64,000 bases of DNA from Paracraurococcus lichenis. Lineage in GTDB: Bacteria > Pseudomonadota > Alphaproteobacteria > Acetobacterales > Acetobacteraceae. Of the stretch, positions 51,801-59,596 are shown piece by piece; positions within the stretch are counted from its first letter, which is position 1; every line of letters starts with the position of its first letter. Location of the stretch: contig NZ_JAUTWS010000011.1 in NCBI RefSeq assembly GCF_030657435.1, forward strand, positions 1 to 64,000, read 5' to 3'. Below the pieces are notes generated by a model, which did not search any database, was not told where the DNA came from, and was given only the letters and a program-made list of their open reading frames with translations. A program made the position numbers and the translations under genes.

Positions 51801-53533
51801 GAATCACCGGCTGGGTCGGCACCTGCACCGACATCGACGACCAGAAGCGGGCCGAGGAGGCCCGGCTGGAGGGCGAGGCCCGGCTGCAGCTCGCGCTCGA
51901 GGCGGGCGGCATGGGCCACTGGTCCTGGGACCTGCTGTCCGACCGGGTGGAGATGGATGCCCGGGTGGCCGCGCTCTTCGGCCTGGACCCGGCGGGCGAG
52001 CCGCCGGGCGGCGCCGAGGCCCTGTCCCGCGTGCATCCGGACGACGCGCCGGGCCTGAACGCCGCCATCGCCACCGCCGTCGCGGCGGGCAACGGCACCT
52101 TCGGCCACCAGTTCCGCATCGTGCACCGGGACGGCGCGGTCCGCTGGCTGCGGAGCCATGCCCAGGCCATGCCCGGGCCCGATGGTCATGCCCTGCGCCT
52201 GGTCGGCCTGAACTTCGACGTCACCGACATGGTCCATGCGCGGGAGGTCCTGGCCCGCGAGGCCGAGGAACTCGACCGCCTGGCCGAGGAACTCGACCGC
52301 CTGGCCGAGGAGCGCGGCCGGGCGCTGGCCGCGACCGAGGCGCGGCTGGCGCATGCGGCCAGGATGGAGGCGCTCGGGCGGCTCGCCGGCGGCATCGCGC
52401 ATGACTTCAACAACGTGCTGCAGGCGGTGGAGGGCGGCATCACGCTCGCCTCCAAGCGCCTGCTGCGGGACCCGGAGCAGGCGCGGCGCTATCTTGGCCT
52501 TGCCGCCGAGGCGGCCGGGCGCGGCGCCGCGGTGACCAGCCGTCTCCTCTCCTTCGCCCGCCGCGGCGAGCTGCAGGCCGAGCCGGTCGGCCCCGCGCCG
52601 CTGCTCGCGGGCCTGATGGATTTCCTGCGGCCGATGATCGGGGCGAACATCGCGCTGCGGGCCGAGGTGCCGCCGGGCCTGCCGCCGCTGCTCGCCGACA
52701 AGGGCCAGCTCGAGGCGGTGCTGGTCAACCTCGCCAACAATGCGCGCGACGCCATGCCCGGCGGCGGCGGGCTGACCCTCGGCGCCGAGGCCGCGACGGT
52801 GCCGGGCGCGGCGGGCGCCCCGCCCGGCCTCGCGGAGGGCGTCTATGTCCGCCTCTTCGTCGCCGATGACGGCGAGGGCATGCCGCCCGAGGTGCTGGCG
52901 CGGGTCAGCGAGCCCTTCTTCACGACCAAGCCCAAGGGCAAGGGCACCGGCCTCGGCCTCGCCATGGCGCGCGGCTTCGCCGAGCAGTCGGGCGGTGGCC
53001 TGTCGATCGAGAGCGCGCCGGGGCGCGGCACCACCGTCTCGGTCTGGCTGCCGCGCGTGCCGGACCGCCATGCCGGCCTGCCCGAGGGGACCCGGGACGG
53101 CGTCTCCCGAATGCCGCCGCTTTCCGGCGAACTCCGGGTGCTGCTGGCCGAGGACACGCCCGAGGTGCGGACGGTCCTGGCGGCGCAGCTCGAGGACCAG
53201 GGCTATGCGGTGTGGCAGGCCGAGAACGCCGGCGCGGCGCTGGACCTGGTGGAGGCGGGCCTGCGGCCGGATGCCCTGGTCACCGACCTCGCCATGCCTG
53301 GGCCGATGGACGGCCTCGACCTCCTCGCCGCGCTGCGGGCGCGGCTGCCGCGGCTGCCCTCCGTCCTGGTGACCGGGCATGCCGGCGATGCCGGGCCCGG
53401 GCGCCTGGAGCTCGCCGAGCATGGTGGCCCCTTCGCCCTGCTGCGCAAGCCCGCCGCGCCCGAGGCGCTCTTCGACCGGCTCGCCCGCGTGCTGCGGCAG
53501 GCCGGGATCCCCGGGCTGAAGGCGGCGCACTGA
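48806..53533 (+). CDS. Very large multi-PAS hybrid sensor histidine kinase
   Basis: Membrane sensor kinase of 1575 residues. Helix 1 ~28-48 (LLLGLVLAVLLPALAFGGLA), a dCache-like periplasmic domain, helix 2 ~300-320 (LGAGAALALALGGALAVVIA), then about six PAS/PAC modules. The 1st and 3rd (HMPVGVSLAEAPSGRITF and TVPVGLVMAELPSGRIIG) are sister copies. A coiled coil, a His-kinase domain with H1199 in GIAHDFNNVL, HATPase (NLANNARDAMPGGG) and a receiver with D1494 (ALVTDLAMPGPMDG) follow. GTG 48806 overlaps the Crp-like gene's stop. The ligand is unknown; convergent with the hydrogenase operon. Confidence 0.9.
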   Translation: MRHRSCPAGLDVPPDGDRRPPRLPRVRFTTLLLGLVLAVLLPALAFGGLAAWQAVEGRQAAAEARLRDTARALALALDREIDRHIDLARGLATAEALDGPEPDLARFEAQARRVLASFGTTAVLLDAASLRQVVNTALPPGRPAGAVAAADFRSVAETGRPLVTDLVAGAVAGRPVVGVAVPVLRDGRIPFVLALRLDPEDLRRLLAEEGLAAGLFAAVTDGHGAPVARSDALDARLPGQTIPEESRRRLAAAPSGLYRAVALDGAERVFGVHRLGSAPGWAAVVAQPAAAFNAAWRAPALALGAGAALALALGGALAVVIARGVLLPVRRLEVYARALAEADGPPAAGSAAAIPPAGVAELEALRQGFAAAEAALAGREARLRTVLDHMPVGVSLAEAPSGRITFSSLRLDAILGHPVMTAAGIAEYGQWEAYHPDGRRVAGSEFPLARALAGEATPVLEYRYRRGDGRLAWLRSNAAPIRDAAGTITGAVVATLDIDAKRRAAEALAESEARLRLATSGAGVGTWELDLVTGQGRWSREAGDLLGIGPLEAGAETWVEALHPDDRAAAAEAWRRAMAEGAPYEASFRSAEPAADGGERWLVSRGIVERDAAGRPLRGLGVLIDLTRQRRAEAALAASEAQLRTVVETVPVGLVMAELPSGRIIGGNRYVEQMLRHPVLHSPDIDSYDEWVSYHADGSRVDGHEYPLARMVQEGEESPAIEVLYQRGDGTRAWTRIMGRPVRNAEGKVTGGVVALLDVDSERRAREALAESESRLRTATENARVGLVVVGRDHRYRFANRAYAEILSLPTHDILGRSVAEVLPSVYAGQIRPRLDRAFGGERVEYDLHRPGAAGVADEHFAVTYEPGSTGAGEPIVVVVITNVTERVLAARVLAEGEARFRAIAESLPALVFETDTAGRNLYVNPRYAAFTGIAADALMGDGWQQALHPDDRGAAHAAWSAAVAAGTPYAQEFRFRHRGGAFRWFLCRGAPIRDGERRITGWVGTCTDIDDQKRAEEARLEGEARLQLALEAGGMGHWSWDLLSDRVEMDARVAALFGLDPAGEPPGGAEALSRVHPDDAPGLNAAIATAVAAGNGTFGHQFRIVHRDGAVRWLRSHAQAMPGPDGHALRLVGLNFDVTDMVHAREVLAREAEELDRLAEELDRLAEERGRALAATEARLAHAARMEALGRLAGGIAHDFNNVLQAVEGGITLASKRLLRDPEQARRYLGLAAEAAGRGAAVTSRLLSFARRGELQAEPVGPAPLLAGLMDFLRPMIGANIALRAEVPPGLPPLLADKGQLEAVLVNLANNARDAMPGGGGLTLGAEAATVPGAAGAPPGLAEGVYVRLFVADDGEGMPPEVLARVSEPFFTTKPKGKGTGLGLAMARGFAEQSGGGLSIESAPGRGTTVSVWLPRVPDRHAGLPEGTRDGVSRMPPLSGELRVLLAEDTPEVRTVLAAQLEDQGYAVWQAENAGAALDLVEAGLRPDALVTDLAMPGPMDGLDLLAALRARLPRLPSVLVTGHAGDAGPGRLELAEHGGPFALLRKPAAPEALFDRLARVLRQAGIPGLKAAH
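52261..52302 (+). repeat. Perfect 21-bp tandem duplication in kinase coiled coil
   Basis: Two exact copies of a 21-base unit encode the heptads AEELDRL-AEELDRL directly before the histidine-kinase domain. The length of the linker helix is thereby extended by exactly one heptad, keeping its register. Confidence 0.8.
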
Positions 53534-53567
53534 CGCGGCGGCGCAGGGTGGGGACGGACCGGCCCGG

Positions 53568-54599
53568 TCAGCAGATGCGCGGAAGCTGCTCGCCCGCGAG
53601 CCAGTCCACCATGCGCCGGCCGCCGAAGCGCGTGTCGATCTGCACGTAGCGCCGCGCATCCTCCGTCACCGTGCCGATGCGGGCGGCCTCGCGTCCCAGG
53701 GGATGGGCGCGCAGCGCCGCGAGCGCCGCCTCCGCCTCCCCGGGCGGCAGGATCGCCACGAGCTTGCCCTCGTTGGCCACGTGCAGCGGGTCGAGGCCGA
53801 GCAGCTCGCAGGCCGCGGCGACGGCGGGGCGGACCGGGATCGCCGCCTCCTGCAGCAGCATGCCGCAGCCGCAGCGGTCGGCGACCTCGTTCAGCGTCGC
53901 CGCGAGGCCGCCGCGGGTCGGGTCGCGCAGGCAGCGCACCCCCGGCGCGGCCGCGAGCAGCGCGCCGACCAGCCCGTGCAGCGCCGCGCTGTCGGAGAGC
54001 AGGGGCTCGGCGAATTCCATGCCCTCCCGCGCCGCCATGATGGCGACGCCGTGGTCGCCGACGGGGCCGTTCAGCAAGATGACGTCGCCCGGCCGCACCT
54101 GCCCGGCCGAAGGCGCGATGCCCGGCCGGCAGCGGCCGATGCCCGTCGTCGTGACGAAGACGCCGTCGCCCTTGCCGCGCTCGACCACCTTGGTGTCGCC
54201 GGTGACGACCGGCACGCCCGCCTCCCGCGCCGCCGCGGCCATGGAGGCCGCGATGCGCGCGAGGTCGGCGAGCGGGAACCCTTCCTCGATCACGAAGGCG
54301 GCCGAGAGGGCGACCGGCGCCGCGCCGGCCATGGCAAGGTCGTTCACCGTGCCATGCACGGCGAGCGAGCCGATATCGCCGCCGGGGAAGAAGAGCGGCG
54401 AGACGACGAAGCTGTCCGTCGTCATCACCAGCCCGCCGCCGATGGGCGAGGCATCCTCGGCGCGAGCGAGCACCGGGTTGTCGAAGGCGGCGCGGAACAC
54501 CTCCTCGACGAGCTGGCCCATGGCGCGGCCGCCGCCGCCATGCGCCAGCTCGACCCGCCCCTGCGCGAGGTCGAGGCGTCGGCGCCTCACCGCGCTCAT
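53568..54599 (-). CDS. hypE: Hydrogenase maturation protein HypE
   Basis: Carbamoyl dehydratase of 343 residues. It receives a carbamoyl group from HypF on its C-terminal Cys and converts it to thiocyanate, giving the CN ligands of the NiFe site. The C-terminus PRIC with the essential terminal Cys is intact. PurM/AIR-synthase-like ATP-binding fold with PVVTGDTKVVERGKGDGVFV, LNGPVGDHGVAIMAAREG and RDPTRGGLAATLNE. ATG overlaps the hypD stop (ATGA). Last gene of the hup-hyp operon, convergent with the multi-PAS kinase. Confidence 0.96.
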   Translation of the reverse strand: MSAVRRRRLDLAQGRVELAHGGGGRAMGQLVEEVFRAAFDNPVLARAEDASPIGGGLVMTTDSFVVSPLFFPGGDIGSLAVHGTVNDLAMAGAAPVALSAAFVIEEGFPLADLARIAASMAAAAREAGVPVVTGDTKVVERGKGDGVFVTTTGIGRCRPGIAPSAGQVRPGDVILLNGPVGDHGVAIMAAREGMEFAEPLLSDSAALHGLVGALLAAAPGVRCLRDPTRGGLAATLNEVADRCGCGMLLQEAAIPVRPAVAAACELLGLDPLHVANEGKLVAILPPGEAEAALAALRAHPLGREAARIGTVTEDARRYVQIDTRFGGRRMVDWLAGEQLPRIC

Positions 54600-55726
54600 G
54601 CCCCTGCCTCCATGCGGGCGCGGCCATAGCTGTAATAGGCGGCGCACGAGCCCTCGGGCGAGACCATGCAGGACCCCATGGGCATGTCGGGCGTGCAGGC
54701 GGTGCCGAAGATGCGGCAATCCGCCGGCTTCTTCACGCCGCGCAGGATCTCGGCGCAGGCGCAGGCCTTGTGGTCGGGCACCGCCTGGTAGGCCATGCCG
54801 AAGCGCCGCTCGGCGTCGAAGGCCGCATAGTCCGGTGCGATCGCCAGCGCGCTGTCCGGCAGATGGCCGAGGCCGCGCCACTCGAAGCCGTCCCGCCGGA
54901 CGAAGACCCGCTGCAGCAGGTCGAGGGCGCGGCGGTTCCCCTCCCGCGTCACGGCGCGGGCGAACTGCGTCTCCACCGCGGCGCGGCCCTCGTTCATCTG
55001 CCGTACCAGCATCAGCACCGCCTGCATGAGGTCGAGCGGCTCGAAGCCCGCGACGACGATCGGCCGGCGGTGCAGCGCGGCGAAGACCTCGTAGGGGCCG
55101 CTGCCGATGATGGTGCTGACATGGCCGGGGCCGATGAAGCCGTCGATGCGCAGCCGCCCCTCCCCGGTCTCGGGCGCGGCCAGGATGGCGGCGATGGCGG
55201 CCGGCGTCAGCACGTGGTTGCAGAAGACGGAGAAATTCCGCAGCCCCTCGGCCGCCGCCTGCAGCAGCGCGACGGCGGTGGTCGGCGCCGTGGTTTCGAA
55301 GCCGATGGCGAAGAACACCACCTCCCGCCCGGGATTCTCCCGCGCCAGCCGCAGCGCATCGGCGCTGCCGAGCACCATGCGGATATCGGCGCCCTCCGCC
55401 TTGGCGCGCATCAGGCTGCGGCGGTCGCGCCCGGGCACGCGCATCATGTCGCCGAAGGTGCAGAGGATGACGCCCCGGCTGAGCGCGAGGTCGATCGCCA
55501 TGTCCAGCCGGCCGACCGGCAGGACGCAGACCGGGCAGCCCGGGCCATGGATCAGCTCCACGTTGCGCGGCAGCAGGTCCTCGAGGCCATAGCGGCAGAT
55601 CGCATGGGTATGGCCGCCGCAGAACTCCATCAGCCGGTAGCGCCGGGCGGGATCGGCCTCGGCCGCCAGGGCTGCGGCGATGCGACGGGCCAGGCCGGGG
55701 TCGCGGTACTCCTCGACGTAGCGCAT
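54596..55726 (-). CDS. hypD: Hydrogenase maturation protein HypD
   Basis: Iron-sulfur scaffold protein of 376 residues on which the Fe(CN)2CO unit is assembled with HypC. Conserved Cys motifs are present: FCGGHTHAICRYG, LIHGPGCPVCVLP, and the C-terminal cluster CACAEILRG, CRIFGTACTPD, MGSCMVSPEGSCAAY. GFETTAPTTAV is the redox-domain segment. I chose ATG 55726, which overlaps the hypC stop as TGATG; the GTG one codon earlier is also possible. Overlaps hypE by 4 bases. Confidence 0.96.
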   Translation of the reverse strand: MRYVEEYRDPGLARRIAAALAAEADPARRYRLMEFCGGHTHAICRYGLEDLLPRNVELIHGPGCPVCVLPVGRLDMAIDLALSRGVILCTFGDMMRVPGRDRRSLMRAKAEGADIRMVLGSADALRLARENPGREVVFFAIGFETTAPTTAVALLQAAAEGLRNFSVFCNHVLTPAAIAAILAAPETGEGRLRIDGFIGPGHVSTIIGSGPYEVFAALHRRPIVVAGFEPLDLMQAVLMLVRQMNEGRAAVETQFARAVTREGNRRALDLLQRVFVRRDGFEWRGLGHLPDSALAIAPDYAAFDAERRFGMAYQAVPDHKACACAEILRGVKKPADCRIFGTACTPDMPMGSCMVSPEGSCAAYYSYGRARMEAGA

Positions 55727-55947
55727 CACGCCACCTGCGGAAGCTGTTCGAGGGCGTCCAGCATGCGCGCCGCCTCCGCCGCGTCGATCTTCGCCAGGGC
55801 ATAGCCGACATGGACGACCACATGGTCACCGACCGCGACATCCTCGACCAGGGCGAGCGAGACGGGGATGCGCACCCCGCCGAGCTCCGCCACCGCCTCC
55901 GTCTCGCCGCGCAGCTCCAGGATGCGCGCGGGCACCGCCAGGCACAT
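55726..55947 (-). CDS. hypC: Hydrogenase maturation chaperone HypC
   Basis: Small chaperone of 73 residues that carries the Fe(CN)2CO unit with HypD and binds the hydrogenase large-subunit precursor. N-terminal MCLAVPARI with the essential Cys2, then VGDHVVVHVGYALAKID and a helical tail. The ATG overlaps the hypF stop as TGATG. A second HypC-family protein, HupF, is encoded at 62431. Confidence 0.95.
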   Translation of the reverse strand: MCLAVPARILELRGETEAVAELGGVRIPVSLALVEDVAVGDHVVVHVGYALAKIDAAEAARMLDALEQLPQVA

Positions 55948-58205
55948 CAGACCTCTCCCTGCAGATGATGTTGCGCGACCCAGGCCTGGCCCAGCGCCAG
56001 GCCGCCATCGCCGGGCGGCGCCAGGCGCGGCAGCAGCGCGGCGATGCCATGCCGCGCGAAGCCCTCCGCCAGCCCCTCCGCCAGCACCGCATTGGCCAGG
56101 CAACCGCCGCCGAGGGCGATCCGCCGCTCGCCCCGCCCCGCCAGCAGCGGCAGGGTCCAGTCGACCAGCGCCGCGACCAGCGTGCCGTGGAACAGCTCGG
56201 CGCCCTCCTGCGGGTCGCGGCCATCGAGCGCGGCGAGCAGCGGCAGCAGGTCCAGCACGCCGGCGCGCACCGCCCAGCCGCCGGGCAGCACCCGCGGGCG
56301 CCGCACCAGCGCCTCCAGCCGCATCGCCGCCTCGCCCTCGTAGCACTGCACGGCGCTGACCCCGAGCAGCCCGGCCGCCGCATCGAAGAGCCGGCCGCAG
56401 GAGGTGCTGGGCGGGCAGCGCAGCCCGCGCGCCAGCAGCGCCGCCACGCCGGCCGCCTGCGGCTCCCCGGCGAAGCGCGCGGCGATCGCCTCGCCGCGGC
56501 CGAGCGCATGCAGTGCCGCGGCGGCCAGGCGCCAGGGCTGCCGCGCCGCGGCATCGCCCCCCGGCAGGGCCAGCGGCGCCAGATGCCCCAGCCGCTCGAA
56601 CCGCGCCCCCTCCACCGCCAGGAGTTCGCCGCCCCAGGCCGCGCCGTCGCTGCCATGGCCATGCCCGTCGAGCGCCAGGCCGAGGCAGGGTCCCTCGACG
56701 CCATGCTCCGCCAGCACCGCGGCGACATGGGCGTGGTGGTGCTGCACGCCGAGCGCCGGGACGGGCAGCGCCTGCGCCAGTGCCGTGCTGGCGAGGTCGG
56801 GGTGCAGGTCATGCGCCAGCAGCGCCGGCGCCGCCTCGGTCAGGGCCAGCAGGTGGCGCAGGGCCTCGGCATGGAAGTCGCGCGTCGCGCCGCTGTCGAG
56901 GTCGCCGACATGCTGCGAGAGGAAGGCAGCCTCGCCGCGCGTGACGCAGACCGCCGCCTTCAGATGCGCGCCGAGCGCGGCGACCGGCGGGCCGCCGCGC
57001 GCCAGGCGGATCGGCGCCGGCGTGCAGCCGCGGCCGCGGCGCAGCCAGCGCGGCGCCCCGGCGACGACGCGCGCGACCGGGTCGTCGGCCCGCACCAGGA
57101 TGGGCCGGTCGTGGTCCACCACGGCATCGGCGAGGCCGTGGAGGCGCCGCGCCGCCTCCGCCCCGTCCAGCACCAGCGGCTCGCCGGGCGGGTTGGCGCT
57201 GGTCATCACCAGCAGCAGGTCCTGCGGCGCGGCGCACCAGGCAATGCCGGCGGGGCGGCCGGCGGCCTCGTGGAAGATCAGCCAGTGCAGCGGCGCATAG
57301 GGCAGCATGGCCCCGACCCAGCCGAGGCCCGGCGCCGGATCGGGCAAGTCGATGGCCCCGCGCCGGCGCAGCAGCACAATCGGGCGGGCGGGACTCTCCA
57401 GCAGGGCGCGCTCGGCCGGGGCGATGGCGGCGACGGCATCGAGGCTCGCGGCATTGGCGGCCATCAGCGCGAAGGGCTTGGCCTCCCGCCGCTTCGCCGC
57501 CCGCAGGCGGGCGACGGCGGCGGCGTTCCGCGCATCGCAGGCCAGGTGGAAGCCGCCGATGCCCTTGATCGCCAGGACCTGCCCGGCGAGGAGGCGCGCG
57601 AGGATCTCCTCGACCGGCACGGAGAGCCGCGGGCCGCAGGCGGGACAGGCGATGGGCTGGGCGTGGAAGCGCCGGTCCGCGGGGTCGGCATAGTCCCGCG
57701 CGCAATCGGCGCAGAGCGGGAAGCCGGCCATGCTGGTCTGCGGCCGGTCATAGGGCAGCCGCGCGGCGATGGTGAAGCGCGGGCCGCAATGGGTGCAGTT
57801 GAGGAAGGGGTAGCGGTGGCGCCTGTCCGCCGGGTCGAAGAGTTCCGCGAGGCAGTCGCCGCAGACCGCGGCATCGGGCCCGATGGCGGTCGTCGCCGCG
57901 CCGGCGCGGGCACTCTCCAGGATGGCGAAGCCCGGCGCGGCCGGTGGCGCGGGCGCCAGCGCCTCCTCCTCCAGCGCGTCGAGCCTGACGAGCGGCGGCG
58001 GGCGCTCCGCCAGCGCCGCGCGGAATAGCGCCAAGCGCTCGCCGGCGGCCTCGATCAGCACGCCGGCCTCGTCGTTCCTGACCCAGCCGGAGATGCCGAA
58101 CTCGCCGGCCAGGCGGTGCACGAAGGGCCGGAAGCCCACGCCCTGCACCAGTCCGCGCACCCGCAGACGGGCGCGCGGGACAACAGGGGCGAGGGCGCCG
58201 TCCAT
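55947..58205 (-). CDS. hypF: Carbamoyltransferase HypF
   Basis: Enzyme of 752 residues that uses carbamoyl phosphate and ATP to carbamoylate HypE. Domains in order: acylphosphatase-like (RVRGLVQGVGFRPFVHRLAG), two C-x2-C-x18-C-x2-C zinc fingers (CGDCLAELFD, CTHCGPRF, CADCARDY, CPACGPRL), YrdC-like nucleotide-binding (IKGIGGFHLACDARN) and Kae1-like (VQHHHAHVAAVLAEHG, LALDGHGHGSDG, LGGGCLANAVL). Full length for the family. Three bases separate it from hypB upstream. Confidence 0.96.
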   Translation of the reverse strand: MDGALAPVVPRARLRVRGLVQGVGFRPFVHRLAGEFGISGWVRNDEAGVLIEAAGERLALFRAALAERPPPLVRLDALEEEALAPAPPAAPGFAILESARAGAATTAIGPDAAVCGDCLAELFDPADRRHRYPFLNCTHCGPRFTIAARLPYDRPQTSMAGFPLCADCARDYADPADRRFHAQPIACPACGPRLSVPVEEILARLLAGQVLAIKGIGGFHLACDARNAAAVARLRAAKRREAKPFALMAANAASLDAVAAIAPAERALLESPARPIVLLRRRGAIDLPDPAPGLGWVGAMLPYAPLHWLIFHEAAGRPAGIAWCAAPQDLLLVMTSANPPGEPLVLDGAEAARRLHGLADAVVDHDRPILVRADDPVARVVAGAPRWLRRGRGCTPAPIRLARGGPPVAALGAHLKAAVCVTRGEAAFLSQHVGDLDSGATRDFHAEALRHLLALTEAAPALLAHDLHPDLASTALAQALPVPALGVQHHHAHVAAVLAEHGVEGPCLGLALDGHGHGSDGAAWGGELLAVEGARFERLGHLAPLALPGGDAAARQPWRLAAAALHALGRGEAIAARFAGEPQAAGVAALLARGLRCPPSTSCGRLFDAAAGLLGVSAVQCYEGEAAMRLEALVRRPRVLPGGWAVRAGVLDLLPLLAALDGRDPQEGAELFHGTLVAALVDWTLPLLAGRGERRIALGGGCLANAVLAEGLAEGFARHGIAALLPRLAPPGDGGLALGQAWVAQHHLQGEV

Positions 58206-58208
58206 GGC

Positions 58209-59255
58209 CTAGCCCGTCAGCGCGGCACGCCGCGCCGCGATCCAGGCATACCACTCCTCCAGGCCCTGGCCGGTGGTGGCGGAGACCTCGATCGCCGGCA
58301 GGTCCGGGCGGATGCGGCGCGCATTCTCGAGCAGCCGCGGCAGGTCGAAGGAGAGGTGCGGCAGCAGGTCCACCTTGCTCACCAGCAGCAGATCGGCGCT
58401 GGCGAACATGTCGGGATACTTCAGCGGCTTGTCCTCGCCCTCGGTCACCGAGCAGACGAGGACCCGCGCCCCCTCCCCCAGGTCGAAGCCCGCGGGGCAG
58501 ACGAGGTTGCCGACATTCTCGATGAAGAGCACGGCGCCGTCCGGCAGGTCCAGCGCCGGCAGTGCCTCCGCCACCATGGCGGCGTCGAGGTGGCAGCCCT
58601 TGCCGGTATTCACCTGCACCGCCGGCGCGCCGGTCGCGCGGATGCGGTCGGCATCGAGGCTGGTCTGCTGGTCGCCCTCGATCACGCCGGCCGGCATGCG
58701 GCGGCGGAGATCCGTCAGGCTGCGCACCAGGAGCGTCGTCTTGCCCGAGCCGGGCGAGGAGACGAGGTTGAGCGCCAGCGTGCCGGTTGCGCGGAACAGC
58801 CGCCGGTTCAGCGCGGCGAAACGGTTGTTCTTGTCGAGGATGTCGCGCTCGACCGCCAGGATGCGCGCGCCACGGACCTCGCCCGGCGCGGCGTGGCCGT
58901 GGGCGTGGCCATCCGCCGGGCTGTGGCTATGGCGGTATGCCTTGCCATCCGCACCGACATGCACGTGCTCATGCACGTCCCCTGCCGCCGCGGCATGGCT
59001 GTGGCGGTGGGCTTTCCCATCCGCGCCGACATGCTCGTGCTCATGCGCATGCCCGCCCGCCGCAGCGTGGCTGTGCCGGTGGGTCTTCCCGTCCGCACCG
59101 ACATGCTCATGCTCATGCGCATGCCCGCCCGCAGCAGCGCGGCTGTGGCGGTAGACCTTGCCGTCCGCGCCGACATGCTCGTGCTCATGCGCATGCGCCG
59201 CGCCGGCCCCCTCGATCCGCGCTTCCGCGCCGCCGCAGCCACAGACGCCGCACAT
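58209..59255 (-). CDS. hypB: Nickel-inserting GTPase HypB with His-rich repeats
   Basis: GTPase of 348 residues that delivers nickel to the hydrogenase precursor with HypA. The N-terminus MCGVCGCGG carries the high-affinity Ni motif. Residues ~21-121 are four 24-residue His-rich repeats built on [13 protein letters not shown]. The GTPase domain has the P-loop [12 protein letters not shown], then [43 protein letters not shown] and [10 protein letters not shown]. The long His tract should store or buffer Ni2+ or Zn2+. ATG overlaps the hypA stop (TGATG). Confidence 0.96.
   Translation of the reverse strand: MCGVCGCGGAEARIEGAGAAHAHEHEHVGADGKVYRHSRAAAGGHAHEHEHVGADGKTHRHSHAAAGGHAHEHEHVGADGKAHRHSHAAAAGDVHEHVHVGADGKAYRHSHSPADGHAHGHAAPGEVRGARILAVERDILDKNNRFAALNRRLFRATGTLALNLVSSPGSGKTTLLVRSLTDLRRRMPAGVIEGDQQTSLDADRIRATGAPAVQVNTGKGCHLDAAMVAEALPALDLPDGAVLFIENVGNLVCPAGFDLGEGARVLVCSVTEGEDKPLKYPDMFASADLLLVSKVDLLPHLSFDLPRLLENARRIRPDLPAIEVSATTGQGLEEWYAWIAARRAALTG
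58893..59195 (-). repeat. Four 72-bp tandem His-codon repeats inside hypB
   Basis: Four copies with 72-base period encode units of [24 protein letters not shown]. The first three are nearly identical; the fourth is diverged ([20 protein letters not shown]). A partial fifth, HAHGH, follows. The block keeps frame throughout. Copy number could vary between strains by slippage or recombination. Confidence 0.85.
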
Positions 59256-59596
59256 CAGGCCAGCTCCAATTCGGTCACGCGCATCTCCTCCCCGCCCGTC
59301 ACCAGCAGCCGATGCCCGCCGCAGCCCGGGCAGGCATCGGCGCGCGAGGCGAGCCCGACCTCCCGGTCGCAGGTCAGGCAATGCGCCCGGCCCGGCGGCC
59401 GGTCGATCGCCAGCCTCGCCCCCTCCGCCGGCGTGCCGCGCGCCGCGGCATCGAAGCAGAATTCCAGCGCCCGCGGCTCGACATGTGAGAGCCCGCCGAT
59501 CGACAGCCGCACCACCGCGACCCGCTCCGCCGGCCGCTCGCGCAGCGCGTCCCGGACGATGTCGATCACCCCGGCGGCGAGGGCAGTCTCATGCAT
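59255..59596 (-). CDS. hypA: Hydrogenase nickel-incorporation protein HypA
   Basis: Nickel metallochaperone of 113 residues. The Ni site is the N-terminal MHE (His2); the zinc-finger site is formed by CLTCDREV and CPGCGGHRL, two CxxC pairs. Family N-terminus [14 protein letters not shown]. Starts within the end of hupK (8-base overlap) and overlaps hypB by one base. Confidence 0.95.
   Translation of the reverse strand: MHETALAAGVIDIVRDALRERPAERVAVVRLSIGGLSHVEPRALEFCFDAAARGTPAEGARLAIDRPPGRAHCLTCDREVGLASRADACPGCGGHRLLVTGGEEMRVTELELA

Noticed and set aside
48770..53659. 1629-residue minus-strand ORF
   Set aside because: Complete antisense of the multi-PAS kinase; no domain, shadow composition.
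58893..59195. Regular 72-bp repeats considered as a CRISPR array
   Set aside because: Units are contiguous without unique spacers, keep frame and encode the HypB His tract.
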